Below, in pieces: positions 25,792 to 33,827 of a stretch of DNA of 33,908 nucleotides (position 1 is its first letter; each line of letters starts with the position of its first letter). Position numbers and translations under genes: made by a program. Under the pieces are notes generated by a model. It did not search any database and was not told the origin of the DNA. It saw nothing but the letters and a program-made list of their open reading frames with translations. Source of the DNA: Acinetobacter calcoaceticus (lineage in GTDB: Bacteria > Pseudomonadota > Gammaproteobacteria > Pseudomonadales > Moraxellaceae); NCBI RefSeq assembly GCF_016508255.1, contig NZ_JADVKT010000014.1, forward strand, positions 1 through 33,908, in the 5' to 3' direction.

Positions 25792-27801
25792 ATGTCTCAT
25801 AAAACACTTAGCAGCTTAGTCGCTGTATTTGGTCTATTGGTTTCACCATGGACTCTGGCAGCAATTAAGGAATATCACCTGAATATTAATGAACAACAGG
25901 TGAATATTACTGGTCAACCGCTAAAGCGAATTACCGTAAATGGAAAGTTTACAGCACCTCTCCTTGAGTTTGAGGAAGGGGATGAAGCTGTTATTCATGT
26001 TCATAATCAATTAAAAAATCAGGATACATCTTTGCATTGGCATGGGTTATTGTTGCCGGGGTTAATGGATGGCGTACCGGGTTTTAATAATTTTAAAGGA
26101 ATCGCGCCAAACGGAGATTTTGTTTACCGCTTTAAGGTGAAACAAAACGGCACCTATTGGTATCACGCACATAGTAAAGGCCAAGAGCAAGACGGCTTAT
26201 ATGGTCCGCTTGTGATTTATCCTAAAGGAAAAGTTCCGGTTGCAGCTCATGAAAAAACTGACCGTGATTACGTGGTGATGCTGTCTGATTTTCATAATTC
26301 TTCTAGCGATAGCATTATGAAGAATTTGAAAAAATCTGCTGAGTATTATCAAAACCGTCGTGAAACCGTATCTGACGTTTGGAAACAAGTTAAAACGCAA
26401 GGCTTAAAAGCAACTTGGCAAGATCGTTCGATGTGGAACCAGATGCGAATGTTAAAAACCGATATGTCCGATGTGACTGGTTATACTTTCTTAGTGAATG
26501 GGAAAACGCCACAGCAAAACTGGACAGGTGATTTTAAGGCAGGCGATAAAGTTCGATTACGATTTATTAATGCATCTGCAATGTCATTTTTTGATGTCCG
26601 AATTCCAAATTTGAAAATGACAGTCGTGAGTGCAGATGGGCAGCCAGTAAAACCTGTTGCAATTGATGAGTTTCGTATTGGTACAGCCGAAACCTATGAT
26701 GTAATTGTTGAACCTAAACAGCCAAACTATCAGATTGAAGCAGAGTCTATTGACCGTAGTGGTTTTGCTATCGGTACTTTGCATGATGAAAATACTCAAG
26801 CGGTTGGTCCAATTAAAATGCCAAAGCCACGTCCGCGCTCTTTATTGACCATGGATGATATGGGCATGAATCATGGTGATGGGGGCGGTGATGAACATGC
26901 TAGCCATCAAATGAATATGAGCCATGACATGTCGGTGATGTCGGAAATGAAAAAAGAGCCGAGCCATGCTAATCATGATCATGCAATGATGAACATGGAC
27001 CATGACATGAAAAATATGTCATCTGGCCAACAAGATCACTCCATGATGCAAATGAAGCACGACATGTCAACAATGCCTGAAATGAAGCATGATATGCAGG
27101 CAATGCCGTCTAGTGAACAGGACCATTCAATGATGGGAATGAAGCATGATATGTCTGCTATGCCTAAGATGAAGGCAATGCCGTCTAGCGAGCAGGACCA
27201 TTCTATGATGCAGATGAATCATGAAATGCCAGCTCAATCTGAGAGTACCAATAAAAAAGATAAGCCAGTTTATGGCTGGGCAAATGCTTCGACACCTGTT
27301 GGTATGAAAGCGTTGCAGTATAGTGATTTGCAGTCTTTAACCCCTCAACCAGATACACGTGCGCCAGAACGAGAGTTAGTCATTCGATTAGGTGGCAATA
27401 TGGAGCGTTATATCTGGACCATTAATGGCAAGAAGTTTAGCGAAGCTGAACCATTACAGGTTAAATATGGCGAACGTATTCGCTTGAAGTTTGTGAATGA
27501 CAGCATGATGGCGCATCCAATGCATTTACACGGCATGTTTATGCAATTAGAAAATGGTCAGCAAGCAGAAAACTTACCAAATAAACATACCGTTATTGTT
27601 CCGCCAGGAAAGACAGTTACTGCGTTATTGACAGCCGATGCATTAGGCGAGTGGGCGATTCATTGTCATCTGCTTTATCACATGAGTGCAGGTATGATGA
27701 ATAAGTTGATTGTGGCTCAAGTGAATGATGGACAATCTACTCAATCTCAAGCACCTGTTCAATCTGATGATGAGAAAGGAGCTAGTCATGCGCATCACTA
27801 A
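25792..27801 (+). CDS. copA: Multicopper oxidase CopA (PcoA-like) with Met/His-rich domain
   Basis: 669 residues. The copper ligands are all visible: SLHWHGLLLPG near 82, YWYHAHSKGQEQDGLYGP near 124, HPMHLHGMF near 574 and WAIHCHLLYHMSAGMM near 623. These make the T1 site and T2/T3 cluster used to oxidise Cu(I) in the periplasm. Residues about 353-480 are a Met/His domain of MxMxHDM-type repeats. The signal peptide (MSHKTLSSLVAVFGLLVSPW) has no twin arginine, unlike most CopA/PcoA/CueO proteins, so Sec export is predicted. AAAGGA precedes the ATG. copB starts inside its 3' end. Confidence 0.93.
   Translation: MSHKTLSSLVAVFGLLVSPWTLAAIKEYHLNINEQQVNITGQPLKRITVNGKFTAPLLEFEEGDEAVIHVHNQLKNQDTSLHWHGLLLPGLMDGVPGFNNFKGIAPNGDFVYRFKVKQNGTYWYHAHSKGQEQDGLYGPLVIYPKGKVPVAAHEKTDRDYVVMLSDFHNSSSDSIMKNLKKSAEYYQNRRETVSDVWKQVKTQGLKATWQDRSMWNQMRMLKTDMSDVTGYTFLVNGKTPQQNWTGDFKAGDKVRLRFINASAMSFFDVRIPNLKMTVVSADGQPVKPVAIDEFRIGTAETYDVIVEPKQPNYQIEAESIDRSGFAIGTLHDENTQAVGPIKMPKPRPRSLLTMDDMGMNHGDGGGDEHASHQMNMSHDMSVMSEMKKEPSHANHDHAMMNMDHDMKNMSSGQQDHSMMQMKHDMSTMPEMKHDMQAMPSSEQDHSMMGMKHDMSAMPKMKAMPSSEQDHSMMQMNHEMPAQSESTNKKDKPVYGWANASTPVGMKALQYSDLQSLTPQPDTRAPERELVIRLGGNMERYIWTINGKKFSEAEPLQVKYGERIRLKFVNDSMMAHPMHLHGMFMQLENGQQAENLPNKHTVIVPPGKTVTALLTADALGEWAIHCHLLYHMSAGMMNKLIVAQVNDGQSTQSQAPVQSDDEKGASHAHH
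27011..27213 (+). repeat. Degenerate 75-bp repeats in the copA Met-rich region
   Basis: Two near-identical blocks begin at 27099 and 27174 (GGCAATGCCGTCTAG start, 75 bp = 25 codons apart), and a more diverged copy precedes them near 27011. They encode Met/His copper-binding blocks ending in DHSMM. In-frame expansion or loss would change the number of metal sites. Confidence 0.75.
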
Positions 27802-28543
27802 GCTGTTTTCTCAAATGATATTCTGTGGGGCTTTCGCTAGCGTATCTGTATTTAGTTTTGCTCAAGAACCCTTAACGCATGATCATTTACGTGAACATGG
27901 TGGACAGATCTATCAAGCGACAACCATTGATACTGCCTGGACTAAAAAGGAAGGAGGAGAAGGTGGTTTTTCTTCTGAATTAGAAAGTTGGGTAGGAACT
28001 GATGAAAATAAATTATTCATCAAAGCACACGTTGAAAAGGCCGAGTCGGAAGATGCCAATTATGGTGGTTCAGTGTTTTATAGTCGAAATATAGCTGACT
28101 ATTGGGATGTGCAGGCTGGAGTGAACTATGAACGTTCGCAAAGGGAAGACATTAAAGACGACCGCTGGGCTGGTGTAGTTGGTTTACATGGTTTAGCACC
28201 TTACTTCTTTGAAACAGATGCGTATTTGTACGCAGGTGAAGATCAGTTATGGAAGCTAAGCTTAGAAACAGAAAGAGACTTACTCTTTACTCAAAAACTT
28301 ATTGGTAAACCTTATCTAAAAGCTAATGTGGTTTTACAAGATGAATCTCGTTATGCGAGTAAAACCGGTTTATCTAGCGTACAAGCAGGTTTTCAAACCC
28401 GTTATGAAATCAATAAAAAAGTAATGCCATTTGTTGATCTCGGTTATGGTTATGAAAAGGGTTTAAAACAAACCGAATGGCAAGTTGGAACTAACTCTGA
28501 ACATGGCTGGTATTATGGAGCAGGGTTAACACTAAAATTCTAA
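27788..28543 (+). CDS. copB: Copper resistance outer-membrane protein CopB
   Basis: 251 residues from ATG 27788, preceded by GAAAGGAG; the longer upstream frame inside copA is rejected because it pushes the signal peptide inward. Signal residues 1-24 end at SFA. The mature barrel has CopB signatures DYWDVQAGVNYERS, WAGVVGLHGLAPYFFETDAYLY and a C-terminal GYGYEKG...WYYGAGLTLKF ending in Phe. Typical CopB proteins carry an N-terminal Met/His-rich segment, which is almost absent here; the long Met/His region is in CopA instead. It overlaps copA by 14 bp, implying coupled translation. Confidence 0.92.
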   Translation: MRITKLFSQMIFCGAFASVSVFSFAQEPLTHDHLREHGGQIYQATTIDTAWTKKEGGEGGFSSELESWVGTDENKLFIKAHVEKAESEDANYGGSVFYSRNIADYWDVQAGVNYERSQREDIKDDRWAGVVGLHGLAPYFFETDAYLYAGEDQLWKLSLETERDLLFTQKLIGKPYLKANVVLQDESRYASKTGLSSVQAGFQTRYEINKKVMPFVDLGYGYEKGLKQTEWQVGTNSEHGWYYGAGLTLKF

Positions 28544-28571
28544 TTGCCGAACAAAAAATAAGCTTAAACAC

Positions 28572-28603
28572 ATGCCATTGGTTTATACTGATGGCATTGT
28601 TTT
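28572..28603 (+). terminator. Terminator hairpin after copB
   Basis: Stem ATGCCAT (28572-28578) / ATGGCAT (28591-28597), 12-nt loop, then a TGTTTTTT run. Its left arm starts with an ATG that would otherwise look like the start of the next gene, so that start is rejected. Confidence 0.7.
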
Positions 28604-28625
28604 TTGTGTCAGTTATGGTGCAAAG

Positions 28626-29567
28626 ATGGCTTTAGAAAAACAAGAGAATCAAATACATTTAAATAAAAGTAGTGCTAGCTGCGGTTGCTCAAGCATATCG
28701 CCGCAGGAGTATTCTACGCCTAGTGAATCTACGGCTAACAAGAGCCAATGGGTGAGTTATTATCATATTCCTAAAATGGATTGTGCAGCAGAAGAGCAAA
28801 TGGTAAGGATGGCTTTAGGCCCTTACGCTGAAAATATTCAAGAACTTTACTTTGACTTACCTGCACGTCATTTAGCCATTTACCATAGTGCTCAAGCGGA
28901 GTTGATTACTCAAAGTTTACAACGCTTAGGTTTAGGTGCTGAATTACAGCAGACACAACCTCATTATGAGTATGTTGAAAAACCTAAACGAGAACAACGG
29001 AGATCTTCGAAAAATACCTCGCAAAAACAGGTCTTACAGTGGCTGTTGCTCATTAATGCAGTCATGTTTGTCATTGAGTTTATGGCAGGCATTATTGCTT
29101 CATCGACAGGGTTAATCGCCGATTCACTGGATATGTTTGCGGATGCTGCGATTTATGGTATTGCTTTATTTGTGGTGGGTAAAAACCTCAATGCTCAATT
29201 AAAGGCTGCACATATTTCCGGATGGTTTCAGTTTGGCTTAGCCATGATTGTGTTAGTTGATGTATTGCGTCGTTTTATATATGGCAGTGAACCTGTTTCA
29301 ATTCTCATGATTTTAATTGGCGGATTAGCTCTTGCAGCCAATATTACTTGTCTTTATTTAATGAGAGACCATAAAGAGAGTGGGGCACATATGAAGGCCA
29401 GTTATATCTTTTCTGCCAATGATGTCATTGTTAATTTGGGAGTCATTGTTGCAGGTATTTTAGTGGCTCTTACAGGTTCTCATTATCCGGACCTAATTAT
29501 TGGATTGATTGTCGTATTATTCGTTTTAAATGGTGCCCGAAAAATTCTACTATTAAAAAATGATTAG
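28626..29567 (+). CDS. Cation diffusion facilitator with N-terminal HMA domain
   Basis: 313 residues from ATG 28626; the ATG at 28572 lies inside the copB terminator. A CGC motif (SASCGCSS) near residue 20 and an HMA-like domain at about 50-115 (IPKMDCAAEEQMVRMAL) precede a CDF core of about six membrane segments (about 140-310). TM2 has IADSLDMFADAAIYG with the Asp ligands, and TM5 has SYIFSANDVIVN, where most CDF Zn transporters have His/Asp. The metal may therefore be other than zinc. It follows copB but is separated by a terminator, and its own terminator follows. Confidence 0.83.
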   Translation: MALEKQENQIHLNKSSASCGCSSISPQEYSTPSESTANKSQWVSYYHIPKMDCAAEEQMVRMALGPYAENIQELYFDLPARHLAIYHSAQAELITQSLQRLGLGAELQQTQPHYEYVEKPKREQRRSSKNTSQKQVLQWLLLINAVMFVIEFMAGIIASSTGLIADSLDMFADAAIYGIALFVVGKNLNAQLKAAHISGWFQFGLAMIVLVDVLRRFIYGSEPVSILMILIGGLALAANITCLYLMRDHKESGAHMKASYIFSANDVIVNLGVIVAGILVALTGSHYPDLIIGLIVVLFVLNGARKILLLKND

Positions 29568-29623
29568 TTTTAGATTCTAAGTTGTTTAAATATATAAGAA
29601 ATTTGATTTAAAAATTCGGTAAT

Positions 29624-29667
29624 TGAAGGCAGTGTGATTGATATCAATTGCCTTCATTTTTTATTTT
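29624..29667 (+). terminator. Rho-independent terminator after the CDF gene
   Basis: Stem TGAAGGCA (29624-29631) / TGCCTTCA (29649-29656), with the inner palindrome ATTGATATCAAT in the loop, followed by T6 and another T run. Confidence 0.85.
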
Positions 29668-29693
29668 AAAGTAAACTCATGATTCAATAGAAA

Positions 29694-29743
29694 GGAGGAA
29701 CGACCTCCCCCAGACTGGGTAATCATGTCGGGACGACCTGACA
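29694..29743 (+). promoter_or_regulatory. Guanidine-II (mini-ykkC) riboswitch
   Basis: Two hairpins with the diagnostic ACGA loops. First: GGAGG (29694-29698) / CCTCC (29704-29708), loop AACGA. Second: TGTCGGG (29726-29732) / CCTGACA (29737-29743), loop ACGA, including one G-U pair. The class binds guanidinium and regulates guanidine exporters; the gdx ATG follows 22 bases after the second hairpin. The extra A in loop 1 deviates slightly from the ACGR tetraloop consensus. The downstream exporter gene independently supports the call. Confidence 0.85.
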
Positions 29744-29764
29744 CTATAAAAATTAGTGAATGTT

Positions 29765-30085
29765 ATGGCTTGGGCTATTTTAATTTTAGCAGGTGTATTT
29801 GAAATCATTTGGGCGTATTCAATGAAAATGTCCGAAGGTTTTACACGCTTAACCCCTAGTATTATTACCGTAGTTTTTATGATTTTGAGCGTAATTCTAC
29901 TTTCAATTTCAATGAAGACTTTACCCCTTGGCACTGCCTATACGGTTTGGACTGGGATTGGCGCAATCGGGTCATTTCTAGTTGGTATTTTCTTTCTTCA
30001 TGAGCCTGTTGGCGCTATGCGAATGATTGCCGCTGTATTGATTGTGTCAGGTTTGGTTTTAATGAAAATTTCATCGCCATCTTAA
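29765..30085 (+). CDS. gdx: Guanidinium exporter Gdx (SugE), SMR family
   Basis: 106-residue, four-helix small multidrug resistance protein that works as an antiparallel dimer. ATG 29765 gives the typical MAWAILILAGVFEIIWA start with the proton/substrate Glu13 and Trp16 of Gdx; the in-frame GTG at 29756 would add three residues. KTLPLGTAYTVWTGIGAIG is the SugE-subtype signature, and LVMKISSP is close to the end. It lies directly downstream of a guanidine-II riboswitch, which argues for guanidinium rather than quaternary ammonium export. ogt starts 11 bp later. Confidence 0.92.
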   Translation: MAWAILILAGVFEIIWAYSMKMSEGFTRLTPSIITVVFMILSVILLSISMKTLPLGTAYTVWTGIGAIGSFLVGIFFLHEPVGAMRMIAAVLIVSGLVLMKISSPS

Positions 30086-30096
30086 GAGAATAAACT

Positions 30097-30576
30097 ATGT
30101 TGCTGTCTTATAAGTATATCAATTCGCCTGTTGGGCAATTGAAGCTTGTTGCGAATGAAAATGCTTTGGTGGCAGTACTCTGGGACAATGAAAATCCAAA
30201 ACGTGTTCGGCTGGCTGAGCTGGTCGAACAAACTGATCATCCAGTTTTATTAAAAACTCAGCAGCAACTAGAAGAATATTTTGAAGGCAAGCGCCGTGAA
30301 TTTACATTGCCACTAGATTTTGAAGGAACCTTATTTCAAAAACAGGTGTGGGGTGCTTTACTGACCATTCCCTATGGTGAAACAAGAAGTTATAAACAAA
30401 TCGCAATTCAAATTGGCAATGAAAAATCAGTGAGAGCAGTGGGTGCTGCGAATGGTAAAAACCCGATTTCAATTATTGCACCTTGTCATCGAGTTATTGG
30501 TGCAGGCGGTGCCTTAGTAGGTTTCGCTGGTGGTCTTGATAAGAAAGATATTTTATTAAAGTTAGAGCAAAAATAA
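30097..30576 (+). CDS. ogt: Methylated-DNA--protein-cysteine S-methyltransferase (Ogt)
   Basis: 159 residues. A suicide repair protein that takes methyl groups from O6-methylguanine. The acceptor Cys is in IIAPCHRVIGAGG (about residue 128), followed by LVGFAGGLDKK; the upstream FQKQVWGALLTIPYGET and SYKQIA is the DNA-binding helix-turn-helix with its Arg finger region (SVRAVGAANGKNP). The N-terminal half (about 1-75) is the Ogt-type domain. Likely co-transcribed with gdx. Confidence 0.93.
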   Translation: MLLSYKYINSPVGQLKLVANENALVAVLWDNENPKRVRLAELVEQTDHPVLLKTQQQLEEYFEGKRREFTLPLDFEGTLFQKQVWGALLTIPYGETRSYKQIAIQIGNEKSVRAVGAANGKNPISIIAPCHRVIGAGGALVGFAGGLDKKDILLKLEQK

Positions 30577-30711
30577 GCTATTTTTAGCGCTCGATTTTTT
30601 TAGGCTTTTCTAATAAGCTGTCAACAATGATATTTCATATAAAGCGGGTTTTATTGCATCGCTATTTTGAAATATTGATCTTATTCATAACAAACTCTGG
30701 ATGTTCTAAAA

Positions 30712-31932
30712 ATGGCTGTCGGTGACGTAACAATGCCACAAATGCATGTGGTAAAAGGTGTAAAAATTGGCTCAACAGAAGCATATGTACGTTACCCGAA
30801 CCGACGAGATTTAGTCATTTTTGAGTTTGCAGAAGGTTCAAATGTTGCAGGTGTATTTACTCAAAATGCATTTTGTGCCGCACCTGTTCATGTGTCGAAA
30901 GCTCATCTTGCCGAAGGCAACCCTCGCTATTTAGTGATTAATACAGGTAATGCCAATGCGGGTACTGGACCTAAAGGCTTAAAAAATGCCCAAGATACCT
31001 GTGCAAAGTTGGCTGAGCTTGCAGGCGTGAGCAGTTTTGAAGTACTGCCATTTTCTACAGGTGTGATTGGTGAACAGCTTCCAATGGAGCGTTTACTTGC
31101 AGGCCTTCAGCCTGCATTAAATAGCGTACAAGAGGCTGCTTGGAATGATGCTGCAACTGGCATTATGACCACAGATACAGTGCCTAAAGGTGCATCTGAA
31201 CAATTTGAACTTGATGGCATCACTTATACCATGACAGGTATTAGTAAAGGTGCAGGCATGATTCGTCCAAACATGGCAACCATGCTGAGCTTTGTGGCTA
31301 CAGATGCACCTATTAGCCGCGATTTAGTACAAAAGCTGTTAAAGACAACGGTCGATCATTCATTTAACCGTATTACCATTGATGGCGATACTTCAACAAA
31401 TGACTCTTGTATTTTTGTAGCAACTGGTCAGGCTGGTGGCGCTGAAATTACATCAGACAGCGATGCACGCTATGCTCAGGTGTTAGAAGTGCTTGCTCGT
31501 GTAATGAATCGCTTGGCACAATTAATTATCCGTGATGGCGAAGGCGCAACGAAGTTTATTACTGTTGTTGTAGAGGGTGGTGGTAACATTCAGGAGTGTT
31601 GTGACATTGCATATAGCATTGCTCATTCACCACTCGTCAAAACTGCACTTTTTGCGTCAGACCCGAACTGGGGACGTATTTTAGCGGCAATTGGCTATGC
31701 GGGAGTGAAAGACTTAGATGTGTCTAAAATTCAAGTGTGGTTAGACGACGTACAAATCTGTAAAGATGGTGGCGCAGCTGAGGACTATACCGAAGAAGCC
31801 GGTGCACGAGTTATGGCACAAACCGAAATTACCATTCGTGTTGATTTAGGGCGTGGTCAGGCCAAAGACACGGTATATACCTGTGACTTATCTTATGACT
31901 ATGTCAAAATTAATGCTGATTACCGTTCGTAA
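30712..31932 (+). CDS. argJ: Bifunctional glutamate N-acetyltransferase/ornithine acetyltransferase ArgJ
   Basis: 406 residues. Recycles the acetyl group in arginine biosynthesis and can also make N-acetylglutamate. The self-cleavage site is [16 protein letters not shown] (about 180-195), where the Thr of ATM becomes the nucleophile of the beta chain. Other signatures: NTGNANAGTG (about 79-88), DGDTSTNDS and [16 protein letters not shown]. The bifunctional form is usual for this gene order but not proven by sequence. It lies 135 bp after ogt, with its own promoter likely, and ends before a terminator. Confidence 0.94.
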   Translation: MAVGDVTMPQMHVVKGVKIGSTEAYVRYPNRRDLVIFEFAEGSNVAGVFTQNAFCAAPVHVSKAHLAEGNPRYLVINTGNANAGTGPKGLKNAQDTCAKLAELAGVSSFEVLPFSTGVIGEQLPMERLLAGLQPALNSVQEAAWNDAATGIMTTDTVPKGASEQFELDGITYTMTGISKGAGMIRPNMATMLSFVATDAPISRDLVQKLLKTTVDHSFNRITIDGDTSTNDSCIFVATGQAGGAEITSDSDARYAQVLEVLARVMNRLAQLIIRDGEGATKFITVVVEGGGNIQECCDIAYSIAHSPLVKTALFASDPNWGRILAAIGYAGVKDLDVSKIQVWLDDVQICKDGGAAEDYTEEAGARVMAQTEITIRVDLGRGQAKDTVYTCDLSYDYVKINADYRS

Positions 31933-31948
31933 ATATTCAGTTATAATC

Positions 31949-31974
31949 AAGCCTCGACAAAGAGGCTTTTTTAT
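31949..31974 (+). terminator. Rho-independent terminator after argJ
   Basis: AAGCCTC (31949-31955) pairs with GAGGCTT (31962-31968), 6-nt loop, followed by T run to 31972. Confidence 0.9.
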
Positions 31975-32078
31975 TAGCCCCATCTTTTGATATTAAATGA
32001 TCCAGTCTGGTAAATCATTTAAGCAGTAACGTTATATGCGAGCAGGTATGCCAGCATGAAGGATAGAGAAGACGTTTT

Positions 32079-33143
32079 ATGAGTGATGCGACTTTAATTG
32101 CCAACGATGCAAAAAACATTGTACAAGCGCATTTAGACCGTTTAGGTGAGCCAAAAGACAACCGCCTAAGTGAAGAAGCAAAACAACAAAAGTTTGCACA
32201 GATCGAAGCAGAGCTCAAAAAACGTGATGCTGTCCTTGTGGCTCACTATTATTGTGACCCCGAAGTGCAAGAGCTTGCTGAAAAAACAGGTGGTTGTGTT
32301 TCTGACTCTTTAGAAATGGCCCGTTTCGGACGAGATCATGCTGCTTCTACACTTGTTGTCGCAGGTGTAAAATTTATGGGGGAAACAGCAAAAATTCTGT
32401 CTCCTGAAAAAACCATTTTAATGCCAACACTCGAGGCGACGTGTTCACTCGATTTAGGCTGCCCAGTTGATGAATTCACAGCATTTTGTGACCAACATCC
32501 AGATCACACGGTAGTGGTTTATGCAAATACATCAGCCGCAGTGAAAGCACGTGCAGATTGGGTGGTGACCTCAAGCTGTGCTGTTGAAATTGTTGAGCAC
32601 CTAGATAGCTTGGGTGAAAAAATTATTTGGGCACCCGATCAGCACTTAGGTCGTTATATTCAAAAGAAAACTGGTGCAGATATGTTGCTTTGGGATGGCG
32701 CATGTATTGTGCATGAAGAATTCCGTGCACGTGGCATCGCCAACATGAAAGCATTGTATCCAGACGCTGCTGTATTGGTACATCCAGAATCGCCAGAGTC
32801 GGTGGTAGACATTGCAGATGCAGTAGGTAGTACCTCTCAACTCATTAAAGCTGCGCAGACTTTGCCAAATGAAAGACTCATTGTGGCAACTGACCGTGGT
32901 ATTTTCTACAAAATGCAGCAAGCGGTACCAAATAAGATTTTAGTTGAAGCTCCAACTGCAGGTGAGGGGGCAACTTGTCGTTCATGTGCTCACTGTCCTT
33001 GGATGGCTATGAATGAACTTGACGGAATTTTAGAGGTTTTACAAAAGGGCGATCAAGAAATACACGTAGAACCAGCACTTGCTGAACGTGCCAAAATGCC
33101 TTTAGATCGAATGTTAGCCTTTAGTGCATCGTTAAAGCGTTAA
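32079..33143 (+). CDS. nadA: Quinolinate synthase NadA
   Basis: 354 residues. Condenses iminoaspartate and dihydroxyacetone phosphate to quinolinate in NAD synthesis, using a [4Fe-4S] cluster. The three cluster Cys are recognisable by context: [12 protein letters not shown] (near 122), [12 protein letters not shown] (near 210) and [14 protein letters not shown] (near 307). [17 protein letters not shown] and [19 protein letters not shown] fit the three-lobed fold. It stands alone, separated from argJ by a terminator; nadB is not here. Confidence 0.96.
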   Translation: MSDATLIANDAKNIVQAHLDRLGEPKDNRLSEEAKQQKFAQIEAELKKRDAVLVAHYYCDPEVQELAEKTGGCVSDSLEMARFGRDHAASTLVVAGVKFMGETAKILSPEKTILMPTLEATCSLDLGCPVDEFTAFCDQHPDHTVVVYANTSAAVKARADWVVTSSCAVEIVEHLDSLGEKIIWAPDQHLGRYIQKKTGADMLLWDGACIVHEEFRARGIANMKALYPDAAVLVHPESPESVVDIADAVGSTSQLIKAAQTLPNERLIVATDRGIFYKMQQAVPNKILVEAPTAGEGATCRSCAHCPWMAMNELDGILEVLQKGDQEIHVEPALAERAKMPLDRMLAFSASLKR

Positions 33144-33147
33144 AAAA

Positions 33148-33197
33148 CATCAAAATGCTTGTTAAATATACATTTGATAAGGATTTTTAACTTTTTT
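33148..33197 (+). terminator. Weak terminator candidate after nadA
   Basis: ATCAAAATG (33149-33157) can pair with CATTTGAT (33170-33177) around one bulge, followed by two T runs. The stem is AU-rich and the T run not adjacent, so confidence is low. Confidence 0.35.
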
Positions 33198-33209
33198 TGA
33201 CAATAGGTG

Positions 33210-33238
33210 TTGACGTCTGAGGGCGTCGCGCCTAGAAT
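33210..33238 (+). promoter_or_regulatory. Sigma-70 promoter of the tRNA operon
   Basis: -35 TTGACG (33210-33215), exactly 17 bp, then -10 TAGAAT (33233-33238). The start is expected near 33245, about 41 bases before the first tRNA. A second TTGACA lies 13 bp further upstream (33197-33202), too far to pair with this -10. Confidence 0.85.
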
Positions 33239-33285
33239 GCACACCGTACCGCACGATGTGCGATACAGCAAAAGCTGAGATAGAT

Positions 33286-33362
33286 CGGAGCATAGCACAG
33301 CCTGGTAGTGCACCTGGTTTGGGACCAGGGGGTCGTAGGTTCGAATCCTACTGCTCCGACCA
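33286..33362 (+). tRNA. tRNA-Pro (anticodon TGG), copy 1
   Basis: 77 nt with encoded CCA. Acceptor CGGAGCA pairs with TGCTCCG; anticodon stem-loop CCTGG-TTTGGGA-CCAGG places TGG in the loop; the T arm has GTTCGAATC. Identical to the fourth tRNA in the array. Confidence 0.97.
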
Positions 33363-33418
33363 CTTAAAATAATATTTTAAGATCGGCGAAGTATCGCATG
33401 ATAAGCATCATCGGTTAA

Positions 33419-33495
33419 GCGCCTGTAGCTCAGTTGGATAGAGCATCCGCCTTCTAAGCGGATGGTCACAGGTTCGAATCCTGTCAGGCGCGCCA
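33419..33495 (+). tRNA. tRNA-Arg (anticodon TCT)
   Basis: 77 nt with encoded CCA. Acceptor GCGCCTG pairs with CAGGCGC; anticodon stem CCGC / GCGG region encloses CTTCTAA, giving TCT, which reads AGA. T loop GTTCGAATC. Second gene of the array. Confidence 0.97.
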
Positions 33496-33527
33496 TCCGG
33501 TAGCTTGGTACATAGAACTTATTTGAT

Positions 33528-33604
33528 GGTGGATGTAGCTCAGTTGGTAGAGCCCTGGATTGTGATTCCAGTTGTCGCGGGTTCGAATCCCGTCATTCAC
33601 CCCA
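33528..33604 (+). tRNA. tRNA-His (anticodon GTG)
   Basis: 77 nt including the encoded G at position -1 (33528), which pairs with C73 as required by histidyl-tRNA synthetase. Acceptor GTGGATG pairs with CATTCAC; anticodon loop TTGTGAT between CTGGA and TCCAG. CCA is encoded. Confidence 0.97.
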
Positions 33605-33608
33605 ATTT

Positions 33609-33685
33609 CGGAGCATAGCACAGCCTGGTAGTGCACCTGGTTTGGGACCAGGGGGTCGTAGGTTCGAATCCTACTGCTCCGACCA
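33609..33685 (+). tRNA. tRNA-Pro (anticodon TGG), copy 2
   Basis: Identical over all 77 nt to the copy at 33286. It begins four bases after tRNA-His. Its CCA end runs directly into a 12-bp palindrome. Confidence 0.97.
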
Positions 33686-33714
33686 TATTTTAAAGCTTTA
33701 ACGCTTTAAAATAT
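33685..33714 (+). other. Perfect 12-bp palindrome abutting tRNA-Pro copy 2
   Basis: ATATTTTAAAGC (33685-33696) pairs with GCTTTAAAATAT (33703-33714), loop TTTAAC. The first base is the terminal A of CCA. It may guide 3' processing of the precursor or stabilise the operon RNA; a terminator follows. Confidence 0.6.
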
Positions 33715-33730
33715 CCCAAAGATTAAAAAG

Positions 33731-33767
33731 AATTTCTTCTTATCTTATCGATAGAAGGAATTTTTTT
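33731..33767 (+). terminator. Terminator of the tRNA operon
   Basis: A 13-bp stem, with left arm 33731-33744 and right arm 33750-33762, one bulged T and one G-U pair, 5-nt loop, leading into T7. Confidence 0.85.
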
Positions 33768-33827
33768 GTTTTCTACTTCAAAATTTTAATTCAAACGTAC
33801 TCCAATATTTAAACGTGTATATATAAG

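Noticed and set aside
28572..28625. ATG at 28572 as the start of the CDF transporter
   Set aside because: It lies in the left arm of a good terminator hairpin with a poor ribosome-binding site; ATG 28626 gives a normal N-terminus.
29677..29934. Reverse-strand frame across the riboswitch and gdx
   Set aside because: Antisense to a clear SMR gene and a structured RNA; no family features.
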